From Gallionella sp. (lineage in GTDB: Bacteria > Pseudomonadota > Gammaproteobacteria > Burkholderiales > Gallionellaceae): a stretch of DNA of 33,128 nt. Position 1 is the first letter of the stretch; every line of letters begins with the position of its first letter. This document shows, piece by piece, positions 12,895-22,495 of the stretch. The stretch lies in assembly GCA_030700315.1 (NCBI GenBank), contig JAUYJO010000018.1:1-33128 (forward strand). The letters run 5' to 3'. Position numbers and translations under genes: made by a program. The notes beneath the pieces were generated by a model that worked only from the letters and a program-made list of their open reading frames with translations, had not been told where the DNA came from and ran no database searches.

Positions 12895-13011
12895 GAATTA
12901 TTTTCCTATTGAAGGGAAAATGGAATGACGCAAATCTTCCTTGCCAATGCGAGCAATGGATTCAAGGCGAACAATGGATTCTCTGGATAAACAACAACAG
13001 GAAACGCGGGC

Positions 13012-13866
13012 ATGTTGGTAATCATCGGTTATGTGGTGGTGTGTTTCTCGGTGTTCGGCGGCTTTGCCATGGCCGGTGGTCATCTTGGTGCGCTATTACA
13101 GCCGATCGAGTTGTTGATGATCGGTGGGGCCGCAGTGGGCGCTTTTGTGGTCGGCAATACCAGCAAGGTGACCCGGGCGACGCTCAAGAGTTTGCCTAAA
13201 ATCCTGAAAGGGCAAAAATACAACAAGGCGGACTACATGGAGTTGATGGCCTTGCTGTATGAGCTGCTGAACAAGGTGCGCAAGGAAGGCTTGATGTCCA
13301 TCGAAGGCGATGTGGAAGTGCCGGCAGAAAGCGCGCTTTTCGCCAAATACCCCAAAGTGGCCAACGATCATCATGTGGTCGAGTTCATGACCGACTATTT
13401 GCGCATCATGGTCAGCGGCAACCTGAACGCGATGGAAATCGAAAATCTGATGGATATCGAAATTGATACCCATCACCATGAAGAAATGGTGCCTTCCCAT
13501 GTGATCGCTAAGCTGGCAGATGCGATGCCGGCTTTTGGTATTGTTGCGGCGGTGATGGGGGTGGTGCATACCATGGAGTCGGTCGGCATCCCGCCTGCCG
13601 AGCTGGGGATATTGATCGCCCACGCGCTGGTGGGCACCTTTCTGGGCATCCTGCTGGGTTACGGGTTTATTGGCCCGCTGGCCACGCTACTCGAACAAAA
13701 ATCCATGGAAGGCACCAAGATATTCAATGTTATCAAGGTGACGCTGCTGGCCAACCTTAACGGCTACGCGCCGGCAATGGCGGTCGAATTCGGCCGCAAG
13801 GTGCTGGATTCCACCGAGCGTCCGGGTTTTGCCGAGCTGGAAGAGCATGTCAAACAAAAGCGCTGA
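13012..13866 (+). CDS. motA: Flagellar stator protein MotA
   Basis: The protein has 284 residues. It has four membrane segments: the N-terminal LVIIGYVVVCFSVFGGFAMA, a second at about 30-47, and a pair at about 170-225 (MPAFGIVAAVMGVVHTM and LGILIAHALVGTFLGILLGYGF). The large cytoplasmic loop with LLYELLNKVRKEGLMSIEGDVE carries the Arg/Glu residues that contact FliG. Together with MotB it forms the proton-driven stator. AGGAAACGCGGGC precedes the ATG. motB follows, but with 130 bases of repeat between them rather than the usual few. Confidence 0.95.
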   Translation: MLVIIGYVVVCFSVFGGFAMAGGHLGALLQPIELLMIGGAAVGAFVVGNTSKVTRATLKSLPKILKGQKYNKADYMELMALLYELLNKVRKEGLMSIEGDVEVPAESALFAKYPKVANDHHVVEFMTDYLRIMVSGNLNAMEIENLMDIEIDTHHHEEMVPSHVIAKLADAMPAFGIVAAVMGVVHTMESVGIPPAELGILIAHALVGTFLGILLGYGFIGPLATLLEQKSMEGTKIFNVIKVTLLANLNGYAPAMAVEFGRKVLDSTERPGFAELEEHVKQKR

Positions 13867-13993
13867 TCAGAAGACAGAAAACAGGGGACAGAAGACAGAT
13901 TGTCGTGTGCCGCTGCGCGGCACACTATATCTGAGAACGCGGCGCTGCCGCGACAACACCTCTGTCCTCGGTCTTCTGTCTTCTGTCCTCTGA
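13867..13993. repeat. 127-bp repeat element between motA and motB
   Basis: The ends are AGAAGACAG / CTGTCTTCTGTCCTCTG inverted repeats. The core is GTGCCGCTGCGCGGCAC followed by AACGCGGCG.. CCGCGACAACA. A nearly identical copy lies in reverse orientation at 22356-22482. It begins right after the motA stop and ends 3 bases before the motB ATG. Confidence 0.75.
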
Positions 13994-13996
13994 ATC

Positions 13997-15019
13997 ATGT
14001 CCGACGACAAAAATAAAAAACCGATTGTCGTAAAGCGTGTCAAGAAGATCGCGGGCATGGCTCACGGCGGCGCGTGGAAAATTGCCTATGCCGACTTCGT
14101 CACGGCAATGATGGCGTTCTTCCTGCTGATGTGGCTGCTCGGTTCGACCGCAAAGGGTGATCTGGAGGGGATTGCCGAGTATTTCAAAACGCCGCTTGCG
14201 GTGGCGTTGTCCGGTGGCACGACGGCGGGCGATACCACCAGCATCCTCAAGGGCGGCGGCCAGGATCTCACCCGGGCGGAAGGGCAAGTCAAGCGGGGTG
14301 AAACTCCGCCCGAAAGAAAAATCATCACCCTCAAAGATGCCAAGCAGGCGCTTGAGCGCATCCAGCGCAAGGAGGAAATTGCGAAGCTCAAGCAACTGAA
14401 AGCCAGCATCGAGAAAGCCATCGAGAGCAGCCCCAAGTTGCAGCAATTCAAGAAGCAGATCCTGCTGGACATCACCAGCGAAGGGTTGCGCATTCAGATC
14501 GTGGACGAAAAGAACCGCCCGATGTTCCAGATCGGCAGCGCGGAACTTGAGCCTTACACCCGGGAAATCCTGCATGAAATCGGCAAAATGTTGAACGAAG
14601 TGCCCAACAAAGTGAGCATTTCCGGCCACACCGATGCGGCTCTTTATGGCGGGGGGGCGGCGGGGTACAGCAATTGGGAGTTGTCGGCAGACCGTGCCAA
14701 TGCTTCGCGCCGCGAATTGATTGTGGGCGGCATGGCGGAAGAGAAAATTGTCCGCGTGGTGGGTTTGTCTTCAGCCGTGTTATTCAAGAAAGAGGAACCG
14801 CTCAATCCGGTCAATCGCCGCATCAGCATGATCGTGATGAACAAGAAGGCGGAGGAGGCGGCCAGTCGTGATGGCGGTACGGTCGGCGAGGAGCCCGCCG
14901 AGGACGATGCGGAATCCAACGGAACTGGCACGCAAGAGGGGCAGGCGGGGGCGCAACAAGACATCAGCCCGCAAAATGCGGATGCGGCGTCTGCACCACC
15001 GGCAACGCCTCGGCCTTAA
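13997..15019 (+). CDS. motB: Flagellar stator protein MotB
   Basis: The product has 340 residues. A single membrane segment (IAYADFVTAMMAFFLLMWLL) carries the essential proton-binding Asp33. The C-terminal OmpA-like domain (about 170-285) anchors the stator to peptidoglycan: ISGHTDAALYGG, NWELSADRANASRRELI and NPVNRRISMIV. A longer than usual acidic, Ala-rich tail follows (about 290-340). No ribosome site precedes the ATG because the repeat element abuts it, so expression may depend on motA translation or on weak initiation. Confidence 0.95.
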   Translation: MSDDKNKKPIVVKRVKKIAGMAHGGAWKIAYADFVTAMMAFFLLMWLLGSTAKGDLEGIAEYFKTPLAVALSGGTTAGDTTSILKGGGQDLTRAEGQVKRGETPPERKIITLKDAKQALERIQRKEEIAKLKQLKASIEKAIESSPKLQQFKKQILLDITSEGLRIQIVDEKNRPMFQIGSAELEPYTREILHEIGKMLNEVPNKVSISGHTDAALYGGGAAGYSNWELSADRANASRRELIVGGMAEEKIVRVVGLSSAVLFKKEEPLNPVNRRISMIVMNKKAEEAASRDGGTVGEEPAEDDAESNGTGTQEGQAGAQQDISPQNADAASAPPATPRP

Positions 15020-15020
15020 T

Positions 15021-15040
15021 CCCGCGAATTGGCGGGTGTT
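15021..15040 (+). terminator. Weak hairpin after motB
   Basis: CCCGC and GCGGG form a 5-bp stem around GAATTG, followed by TGTTTATTT. It is only a modest terminator candidate. Confidence 0.35.
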
Positions 15041-15275
15041 TATTTCGCTGTTCGATCCAAGAAATCGATGCTGTCCATTTAAAATGCATGCTGTCGCATG
15101 GCTGCATTCTTGATAATTTGAAAGTAGGGGCGCTTCAATCTGTGGGCAGCGGTCTGGTGTTTTGCTGGCGGGAGCATCTTGGACGGCTGGGCGTTATCCG
15201 ATGGGCATTGAGCTGGTATCCTGTGCGCTGGCTTTTGTTGAGGCGGGCCGGAATGACCTGACAGGGAGAATAAAA

Positions 15276-16901
15276 ATGAAAAACTGGTGGAGCAGGCTCT
15301 CGTTAAAAAGCAAGTTTCAGATACCCATCCAGCTTACCTTGCTGATTGTTCTTGTGTTGGCGCAACGCGCCGCATTGGACGAGTTCAAGGAGCGCACACT
15401 GGAAGAGGCGCGGCAAAAAGCGGTTGTTTCTGCTGATGGTGTGCTGAACGGGTTGAACATGCTGATGCTCAACGGCATCATCGGCGATTCCGCGCAGCGC
15501 GAGCTGTATGTCAAGAAAATGGGCGCATCGGACAGGATGCTCAATTTGCGCGTCATTCGCGGCAAGCCGGTGGCGGATCAATACGGGCAAGGAGTGCCGT
15601 CCGAGCAGGCGGCAGATGAAATGGATCGCGCGGCGCTTGCGTCCGCCAAAGAACAGAGCCAGTTGTCCGAACAGAACGGCGTGCCATCTCTGCGCGTCGT
15701 CGTGCCGTTCATTGCCAAAAAAGATTTTCGCGGCACCGATTGTCTGATGTGCCACACCGTGCCGGAAGGCGCTGTGGCCGGTGCGGTCAGTATCACGCTG
15801 GATGTCTCCGATGAATTCGAGTTGATGCACAACGCGAATTGGGTCATGTGGGGTGTGCAGGGCGTCATTCAGGTTTTTCTGTTTTTCGTGATTGGCTGGC
15901 TGATCAGCTTCGTTATCAGGCCGACACGCGAGCTGCAGCAGGCAATGCTGATGATGCAGGCCGACGGCGATTTGACGAGGCGCGTGACGGTGCGCAGCGA
16001 AGACGAAATCGGTCAAACCGCCGCCGCTTTCAATAAACTGATCGACGGTTTTGCCAACATCATCCGCCAGGTGCTCGTCCATGCCGGTACGGTGTCAAGC
16101 ACCGCCGAACAATTGCACGTCTCATCCTCGCAAATCGCGCAAAGCTCGCAGGTGCAGAGCGAGGCGGCTTCTTCCACGGCGGCGGCGGTGGAGCAGATCA
16201 CGGCGAGCATCAGTTCGGTCGCCGCCAGCACCGGGGAGGTGCGCAAGTTGTCCGAAAAAAGTTTGAGCCAGACGCAACAGGGCAACCAGAATGTGACTGA
16301 AATGATCAGCGAAATCCATAGTGTGCAAGAGGCGGTCAATCAAATCGCCGGTTCGGTGAAGGAATTTGTCGACAGCACCCGTGCCATTGCCGGCATGACC
16401 CAGCAGGTGAAGGAAATCGCCGAGCAGACCAACCTGCTGGCCTTGAATGCGGCGATCGAGGCGGCGCGTGCCGGGGAGCAGGGGCGCGGTTTTGCGGTGG
16501 TGGCGGACGAAGTGCGCAAGCTGGCGGAAAAGTCTGCGCAGTCGGCCAATGAAATCGACCGGGTGACCAATTCGCTGAACCAGAAATCCACGCATGTCGA
16601 AGAAACTGTGCTAGCGGGCTTGCGCTCGCTACAGATGACGCAGGAGCATATCGAGCGGGTCTCGGTCGTGCTGACCGAGGCGGGCGAGTCGGTTACAAAA
16701 GCCAGCCACGGCGTGAGCGACATCGCCACTTCGGTGGGCGAGCAGAGCCTGGCAAGTGCCGAGATCGCGGCTCATGTGGAGCAAATCGCACATATGTCGG
16801 AAGAGAATCATGCGGCGGTGGAATCGAATACCCGGGACATCGTGCGCCTGGAGCAGTTGGCCCATGAATTGCAGGCTGCGGTGAGCCGGTTCAAGGTGTA
16901 G
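15276..16901 (+). CDS. Chemoreceptor with periplasmic haem-c sensor
   Basis: The protein has 541 residues. It has a membrane segment at about 15-30 and a periplasmic domain at about 31-189 ending in [14 protein letters not shown] (C156, C159, H160), a haem-c motif. A second membrane segment follows (about 190-214, [16 protein letters not shown]), then HAMP (about 215-267) and a full MCP signalling hairpin ([38 protein letters not shown]). Similar haem-c periplasmic sensors occur in Geobacter receptors and respond to redox state. It should feed CheA from the state of the periplasmic electron pool. The ATG at 15276 follows ACAGGGAG; the earlier in-frame start at 15162 gives an unlikely extension. 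It resembles the next receptor in the sensor part. Confidence 0.88.
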   Translation: MKNWWSRLSLKSKFQIPIQLTLLIVLVLAQRAALDEFKERTLEEARQKAVVSADGVLNGLNMLMLNGIIGDSAQRELYVKKMGASDRMLNLRVIRGKPVADQYGQGVPSEQAADEMDRAALASAKEQSQLSEQNGVPSLRVVVPFIAKKDFRGTDCLMCHTVPEGAVAGAVSITLDVSDEFELMHNANWVMWGVQGVIQVFLFFVIGWLISFVIRPTRELQQAMLMMQADGDLTRRVTVRSEDEIGQTAAAFNKLIDGFANIIRQVLVHAGTVSSTAEQLHVSSSQIAQSSQVQSEAASSTAAAVEQITASISSVAASTGEVRKLSEKSLSQTQQGNQNVTEMISEIHSVQEAVNQIAGSVKEFVDSTRAIAGMTQQVKEIAEQTNLLALNAAIEAARAGEQGRGFAVVADEVRKLAEKSAQSANEIDRVTNSLNQKSTHVEETVLAGLRSLQMTQEHIERVSVVLTEAGESVTKASHGVSDIATSVGEQSLASAEIAAHVEQIAHMSEENHAAVESNTRDIVRLEQLAHELQAAVSRFKV

Positions 16902-16911
16902 GGGCGCGATT

Positions 16912-16955
16912 TAACCAGGCACTTACCTATCGTTTTTTGATGGGTTAGTGGAATG
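16912..16955. repeat. Hairpin repeat with T6 loop, copy 2
   Basis: ACCAGGCACTT, then stem ACCTATC (16925-16931) with GATGGGT (16939-16945) around GTTTTTT, then TAGTGGAATGGCT. The flanks match the copy at 7599-7645. The stem bases differ on both sides in a way that keeps pairing. Confidence 0.55.
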
Positions 16956-17062
16956 GCTATGCAAAGCTATCGCGCCATTTTTTGGTACGCAAATAGATTT
17001 AGGTGCGATAACTTGTGCCCCTGCAAATTGCAGGTTAAAGAATTTTCGGGAGAAAACCGGTC

Positions 17063-19141
17063 ATGCAAAACAAAAATGCCTATGTTTCACAAAAAGAAAA
17101 GCCATTTCCGGCGAATGGCGTGCTTGTCTCGAAAACCGACATCAAGGGTATCATCACCTACGCGAACGATGCGTTCGTGGAAATTTCCGGCTATTCGCGC
17201 GAAGAGCTGGTCGGCAAGAGCCACAACATCGTGCGCCACCCGGACATGCCGCCGTCGGCCTTCAAATGGTTGTGGGATACGCTGAAAGATGAGCGCCCAT
17301 GGCGCGGCGTAGTCAAGAACCGCTGCAAAAATGGCGACTACTACTGGGTGCGAGCCACCGTCGCGCCGATTGTCGAAAACAGCAAAATTACCGGTTACGT
17401 ATCGGTACGCAAAGCCCCGACCCGCAACCAGATTGCCGAGGCGGACGCGCTGTATAAGGAGTTGAACCAGTCCGGCGCGCAGGTCGTGTCGAAATACGAG
17501 CGTTTCAAGTTCCAGAACTGGTCGCTGAAGGCCAAATTGCAGTTCATGATTCAAGCCACGCTCATCGTGGTTCTGGCTACCGCACAATTTTTTGTTTCCG
17601 CAGACCTCCGGGAAGAGCCGAAAAAACTGGCGATTGAAAAAGGCAAGCAGCTTGCCAATGAAATCATCGATGGCGCCAATATGCTGATGGTGGTCGGGCA
17701 ATACAGCGAGGCGGGCAACCGCAAGCTGTTAATGCACAAGGCCAGTTCATCGGCCGGAGTCAAGTCCGCACAGTTGGTCCGCACCAAGACCGTGGCGGAC
17801 TTGTATGGCCCAGGCCTGCCGGAAGAGCAGATCAAGGACGACGCGCAACGGCAGGTGATCGAGAGCAAGAAACAAAGTGTCACGTTCATGAGCGACGAGA
17901 GTGGTGCGACAGTTTTGCGGGTAATCACCCCCTATCTGGCGAGCAAGGATTTCCACGGCACCGACTGCACGGGATGCCATGCGACGCAGGAAGGCACGGT
18001 GCTCGGCGCTTCGGATGTGGTGATCAACATGACATCGGATAGCGCCAGAGTTGAGCGCATGGAAATGATGATGCTGGGCGGGCAGCTCGGGCTGCAAGTG
18101 TTCCTGTTCTTCTTTATCGGCTACTGTGTCGACAGGTATGTGCGCCGCCCGGTTCGTGCCGTAAGGAACGAGTTCAGAAATATCATGGAAGGCAATCTCG
18201 ATACCGAGCTGGATATTTCTATTCAAGATGAAATGGGGTCGCTGCTGTGCGAAATCCAGACCATGCAATGCTATTTGCGCACCATGGTGGACGAGATCGC
18301 CACGCCGGTGGGGCTGATGCAGCAACGCATCGTGGATATGGATGCCAGGGTGTCCAGCGTGGCGGACAATGCGGCGGGCGAGCAGGATCACATCCAGCAG
18401 ATTGCCAGTACCATGGAGGAATTCAGCCAGTCTATCGCCGAGGTGGCGAGCATGGCGGCGGATTCGCTCAGCGATGCGCGGGCGATGCAGGAAATCATCA
18501 ATACCAACGCCGACCGGATGCAAGGCCAGATCAATCCCGCCATGGGCAAGGCCATGGATACGTTGCAGTCTTCCAGCACGACGATTGCCGATCTCAGTTC
18601 TGCCATCCAGAAAATCGGCGTGATTGCGAACGCCATCAAGGATATCGCCGAGCAGACCAACCTGCTGGCGTTGAATGCGGCGATCGAAGCGGCGCGCGCT
18701 GGCGAGCAGGGGCGCGGTTTTGCGGTGGTGGCGGATGAAGTGCGCAAACTGGCGGAGCGCACCGCGACCAGCACCAAGGATATTGCCGGCACCATCGGCG
18801 AAATTAACGCCATCTCGGACGCTGCCGTAAGGTCCATGCAAGGCGCGATAACCGATGTCGAAGCCGGGGTTACGCTGGTTCACCTGAACAGCGAAGGGCT
18901 TAAAAAAATCCGGGGCGCAATGGTCAAAGTGGACGAGCGCATGGAGCACATTGCCACCGCATCGAGAGAGCAATCTGCGGCGAGCGAGAGCGTGGCCAAC
19001 AGCCTGGAGCATGTCACCAGCCTGGTGGATCACAATACGCAATCCGCCAGGGATGCCAAGCTGGCTGCGGAAGAATTGGCCAGGTCGGCCAGTGATTTGA
19101 AAAAAGCCGGTTATCCGCTGACTAAATGCGCGATGGGGTAA
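17063..19141 (+). CDS. Aer-like PAS plus periplasmic haem-c chemoreceptor
   Basis: The protein has 692 residues. The N-terminal PAS (about 15-125) is close to E. coli Aer: [52 protein letters not shown] binding is therefore likely. Then follow TM1 (about 161-178), a periplasmic domain with [13 protein letters not shown] (C302, C305, H306), TM2 (about 338-357), HAMP, and a signalling hairpin ([27 protein letters not shown]). So one receptor carries two redox inputs, a cytoplasmic flavin and a periplasmic haem. Standard Aer has no periplasmic domain. The ATG at 17063 follows CGGGAGAAAACC. It sits 160 bases after the sister haem receptor, and their sensor domains are clearly related, which suggests duplication followed by gain or loss of the PAS. 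Confidence 0.88.
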   Translation: MQNKNAYVSQKEKPFPANGVLVSKTDIKGIITYANDAFVEISGYSREELVGKSHNIVRHPDMPPSAFKWLWDTLKDERPWRGVVKNRCKNGDYYWVRATVAPIVENSKITGYVSVRKAPTRNQIAEADALYKELNQSGAQVVSKYERFKFQNWSLKAKLQFMIQATLIVVLATAQFFVSADLREEPKKLAIEKGKQLANEIIDGANMLMVVGQYSEAGNRKLLMHKASSSAGVKSAQLVRTKTVADLYGPGLPEEQIKDDAQRQVIESKKQSVTFMSDESGATVLRVITPYLASKDFHGTDCTGCHATQEGTVLGASDVVINMTSDSARVERMEMMMLGGQLGLQVFLFFFIGYCVDRYVRRPVRAVRNEFRNIMEGNLDTELDISIQDEMGSLLCEIQTMQCYLRTMVDEIATPVGLMQQRIVDMDARVSSVADNAAGEQDHIQQIASTMEEFSQSIAEVASMAADSLSDARAMQEIINTNADRMQGQINPAMGKAMDTLQSSSTTIADLSSAIQKIGVIANAIKDIAEQTNLLALNAAIEAARAGEQGRGFAVVADEVRKLAERTATSTKDIAGTIGEINAISDAAVRSMQGAITDVEAGVTLVHLNSEGLKKIRGAMVKVDERMEHIATASREQSAASESVANSLEHVTSLVDHNTQSARDAKLAAEELARSASDLKKAGYPLTKCAMG

Positions 19142-19290
19142 GTAGAGGGCAGGGGGTGAGTGTGGTTGGTTTGTTGCGTGAGGGTAGCCGCGCATAACAA
19201 GGTATCGCGAAAGGATGAAAGGCAAATGCAAGGGCAGTCTTTGAAAATACCCGGGAAAATAACGGGGAAAATAACCGGGCAGGAATGGCA

Positions 19291-19809
19291 ATGAAAAGAT
19301 TGATTACGCCGACTTCTGTTGAACGGGTGATGCGCGAAGACGATTTCATCGTTTCCATGACAGACCCGAAAGGCCGTATCAGCTATGGCAACCGGACTTT
19401 TATCGAATTTTCCGGCTACAGCGAGGCCGAGTTGCTTGGCTCACAGCACAACATCATTCGCCATCCTGATATGCCCCGAGCCGTGTTCAAGTTGCTGTGG
19501 GACAAGATCCAGAACAAAGAGGAATGTTTTGCCTATGTGAAAAATATGTCCAAGGATGGCGGATTTTATTGGGTGTTTACCAATGTCACGCCGAATCTGG
19601 ACGTGAGCGGAAATATAACGGGTTATTTTTCGGTGCGGCGCAAGCCAAAGTTGAGCGGCATTCAGGCTGTTACCGGACTGTATGCCGCCATGCTGGCAGC
19701 GGAGAAAAAAGCCGGGTCGGCCAATGCCATAGCCGCTGCCACCGCGGTGCTGGTGGATTTGTTGAAAGAAAAAGGACTCAGCTATGACGAACTCGTCCTT
19801 GCAATTTAA
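19291..19809 (+). CDS. Stand-alone Aer-like PAS protein (CetB-like)
   Basis: The product has 172 residues and is almost entirely one PAS domain: [77 protein letters not shown]. The motif [10 protein letters not shown] is that of Aer, so it probably binds FAD. It has no membrane segment and no signalling domain. The ATG at 19291 has AGGA at the right distance; the ATG at 19285 is too close to it. It overlaps the next receptor by 26 bases. This mirrors Campylobacter CetB, which passes its signal to the receptor CetA. Confidence 0.82.
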   Translation: MKRLITPTSVERVMREDDFIVSMTDPKGRISYGNRTFIEFSGYSEAELLGSQHNIIRHPDMPRAVFKLLWDKIQNKEECFAYVKNMSKDGGFYWVFTNVTPNLDVSGNITGYFSVRRKPKLSGIQAVTGLYAAMLAAEKKAGSANAIAAATAVLVDLLKEKGLSYDELVLAI

Positions 19810-21253
19810 GTTTTCTGCGCTGCTCTGGTCGTTTTCTTTCGGGATGCTGACCATCATCCTGACCAGTTTCTGGTTGCATGGGGTGGATTTTTTTATGTTG
19901 GGCTTTCTGGTGGTCGGCGTGGCCGTGTCGGCATGGGGGCAATGGCTGGCAAGGTGCTGGCTGGCGCCGCTGGGCAAGTTGAAGTTTGCCGTTGACCATG
20001 TTGCGCAGGGAAAATTTAACAGCCGGGTGACCGGCATAGCCGAATCCCATGACGAGATCAGCATGTTGTGCTGGAGCGTGAACGATATGCTGGATCAGCT
20101 AAGTGTCATGTTTCGCGAGCAGGAATCGAGCTTCAGCGCCAACCTGAAAGGCAACTTTTACCGCACAGCGCTAAGCGGCGGAATGCACGGCGAACTCAAG
20201 AAAAACCTGGATAACCTGAATGTGTTGTTGAAGGAAATGGAAAAGCAGAAAATTGGCGCCATGCGCACCCAATTGCTGTCGCGCGCGCACTCGCTCAATA
20301 CCGATAATCTGCTGAAAAACCTGACCTCGAACCAGCAGGACATGAAGGTGATCTCGGACAACATGGACCAGTTGGCAAGCCTGTCCAGGCGCACCCGGGA
20401 AGATGCGGAGGAAAGCCGCGAATCGGTCAAGGAGGTGGTGCAAAAACTGACCGGCATCGTCGAGCGGGTGAACCACGCCAACGCTGCCATTGAGAATTTG
20501 AACGCGCGCAGCTCGGAAATCAACAAGGCGGTCGGACTGATTAACTCGATCGCCGACCAGACCAATCTGTTGGCCTTGAATGCGGCGATTGAAGCGGCGC
20601 GTGCAGGCGAGGCCGGGCGCGGCTTTGCGGTGGTGGCGGATGAAGTGCGCAAGCTGGCCGAGAACACCAAAAAAGCCTCGGAATCTATCGGCAGCGTCAT
20701 GAAGATGCTGCAAAGCGAGGCGGCTAAAATGCTCGATGATTCGCAAGAGATGCATGCGATAACCCATTCTTCGCAGGGGGTCATCGGGCAGCTAGAGCAG
20801 AAATTCGGACAGTTTTACGAGTCTGCCGTGACCACCCTGTCGGGGGCGCGTTGTGCGAAAGACCTTAGCTTTGCCTCGCTGGTCAAAGTGGATCACATTA
20901 TTTACAAGCAGCGTGCCTATGCGTTGATTAACGACCCCGGCAACGGCGAGTTCAAGAACGCCGTGGACGTCGATCACCACGGTTGCCGCCTGGGCCATTG
21001 GTATGAGGGCGAAGGTAAAGAAGTGTTCGGCAATTCGCCTTCATTCCGCTCTTTGCTGTCACCGCACAGCAAGGTTCATGAAAGTATGCAGATCATGGTC
21101 AGGCAGTTGGACCAGGGCTGGGAGCGCAATCCCGCAGTGCAGGACAGTATCTGCGACGCGCTGGATGATGCCGAAAAAGCCAGTTTGGACTTGATGTGCA
21201 TGATGGATCAAATTGTTGCGGACAAACATCCGCAAATGGGTAAGGCAGCATAA
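19784..21253 (+). CDS. Chemoreceptor, CetA-like, with C-terminal CZB zinc domain
   Basis: The protein has 489 residues. Two membrane segments lie close together (about 8-27 and 30-50) with almost no periplasmic part. A HAMP follows (about 55-105), then the signalling hairpin ([28 protein letters not shown]). The C-terminal domain (about 365-460) is a CZB zinc-binding domain: VDHIIYK (H371), [10 protein letters not shown] (C401) and HSKVH (H428, H432). It lacks a sensor domain, and the upstream PAS protein probably supplies it. CZB domains respond to zinc or hypochlorite through Cys oxidation, so the pair could combine flavin and thiol redox inputs. AAAGGACTC precedes the ATG, inside the PAS gene. 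Confidence 0.88.
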   Translation: MTNSSLQFKFSALLWSFSFGMLTIILTSFWLHGVDFFMLGFLVVGVAVSAWGQWLARCWLAPLGKLKFAVDHVAQGKFNSRVTGIAESHDEISMLCWSVNDMLDQLSVMFREQESSFSANLKGNFYRTALSGGMHGELKKNLDNLNVLLKEMEKQKIGAMRTQLLSRAHSLNTDNLLKNLTSNQQDMKVISDNMDQLASLSRRTREDAEESRESVKEVVQKLTGIVERVNHANAAIENLNARSSEINKAVGLINSIADQTNLLALNAAIEAARAGEAGRGFAVVADEVRKLAENTKKASESIGSVMKMLQSEAAKMLDDSQEMHAITHSSQGVIGQLEQKFGQFYESAVTTLSGARCAKDLSFASLVKVDHIIYKQRAYALINDPGNGEFKNAVDVDHHGCRLGHWYEGEGKEVFGNSPSFRSLLSPHSKVHESMQIMVRQLDQGWERNPAVQDSICDALDDAEKASLDLMCMMDQIVADKHPQMGKAA

Positions 21254-21413
21254 TTGCGCGATATTTTAGTGTGGCAGGATTTTCATGCACGGGAATATTT
21301 CGCGTAAGATGCGCGGATGCGCTGATTTTGCAAGGTTTTTGATGTTTTGTACCGCAAGCACGATTCGGAGGCTTCCTTCCCTGAAGAGCGGAGGGAGTTA
21401 ACAAGGAGAAAAA

Positions 21414-22355
21414 ATGTCGGACCTACTGAGAAATATCGATGCCCGCACCAAACTGGCGGGAACCAACAAGCTGGAGATACTGATGTTCTCGCTTGGCCTG
21501 GATAACCGCACCGGGCGCGAGGAAACCTTCGGCATCAACGTGTTCAAGGTGCGAGAAGTGATGCGCATCCCGAAAATCACCCGCGCGCCGGAAATGCCAG
21601 CGTCGGTGGAAGGCATGGTGAGTTTGCGCGGGGCATTGGTTCCGGTGGTTGATCTGGCCAAATACACCGGGATTCAAACCGATGAGAAGGCGGAGATCAT
21701 GATAGTCACCGAGTACAATGGCCATACTCAGGGCTTCCTGGTCAAGGCGGTGGACAATATCCTGCGCCTGGATTGGGCGGCGATGCGCGTCCCCCCGGCG
21801 ATGCTGGTAGCCGAATTGGGCGGGTTGGTCACGGCGATTACCGAATTGAAGGATGGCCGTCTGGTGATGATGCTGGATGTGGAGAAGGTGCTTTCAGAAA
21901 CCGGCCATTTCGATACGAACGAACTTATTTTCAAGGGCGTCAAGCCGCTGGGCAAGGATCGCACGGTGTTTTTTGCCGACGACTCTTCGGTGGCGCGCAA
22001 CCAGATTAGCCGTACACTCGATGCGATGCAGGTCAAGCATATCTCGGCAATTAACGGTCGTCAGGCATGGGACGAGTTGTCGAAGATGGCGGATTATGCC
22101 GATGCCTCGCATACGCCGCTCAAGGATATCGTGCAGGTGATACTGACCGACGTGGAAATGCCCGAGATGGATGGTTATATGCTGACGCGCAAGATCAAGT
22201 CGGACAAGCGTTTTGCCGGCATTCCGGTGCTGATGCATTCGTCGTTGAGCAGCACATCCAACCAGCAGCTCGGCAAGACGGTTGGAGTGGACGAGTATGT
22301 GCCGAAATTTGAACCGCAGAAGTTGTCGCAGACCTTGGCGCGGTTGTTGGCTTAA
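21414..22355 (+). CDS. cheV: CheV coupling protein 1 (CheW-REC)
   Basis: The product has 313 residues. The CheW-like domain (about 15-165; LEILMFSLG, FGINVFKVREVM, MVSLRGALVPVVDLAKY) is joined to a receiver (about 178-313; VFFADDSSVARNQI, LTDVEMPEMDG with Asp246, VPKFEPQKL). CheV links receptors to CheA, and its phosphorylation is thought to tune adaptation or drain phosphate. AACAAGGAGAAAAA precedes the ATG. The second cheV follows after a repeat element, and the two are clearly paralogous. Confidence 0.93.
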   Translation: MSDLLRNIDARTKLAGTNKLEILMFSLGLDNRTGREETFGINVFKVREVMRIPKITRAPEMPASVEGMVSLRGALVPVVDLAKYTGIQTDEKAEIMIVTEYNGHTQGFLVKAVDNILRLDWAAMRVPPAMLVAELGGLVTAITELKDGRLVMMLDVEKVLSETGHFDTNELIFKGVKPLGKDRTVFFADDSSVARNQISRTLDAMQVKHISAINGRQAWDELSKMADYADASHTPLKDIVQVILTDVEMPEMDGYMLTRKIKSDKRFAGIPVLMHSSLSSTSNQQLGKTVGVDEYVPKFEPQKLSQTLARLLA

Positions 22356-22482
22356 CAGAGGACAGGGGACAGAAGACAGAAGACAGAGGTGTTGTCGCGG
22401 CTGCGCCGCGTTCTCAGGTATAGCGTGCCGCGCAGCGGCACACGACATCTGTCCTCTGTCTTCTGTCCTCTGTCATCTGATT
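22356..22482. repeat. 127-bp repeat element, inverted copy between the cheV genes
   Basis: It is the reverse complement of the element at 13867-13993 apart from a handful of changes. It starts immediately after the cheV1 stop and ends before the TTAAGGAGG of cheV2. The pair brackets 8.4 kb (motB to cheV1) as inverted repeats. Confidence 0.75.
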
Positions 22483-22495
22483 AAGGAGGAAGATA

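Noticed and set aside
15162-15275. N-terminal extension of the haem-c receptor from an upstream start
   Set aside because: The 38 added residues precede the normal MCP N-terminus, and the ATG at 15276 has its own ribosome site.
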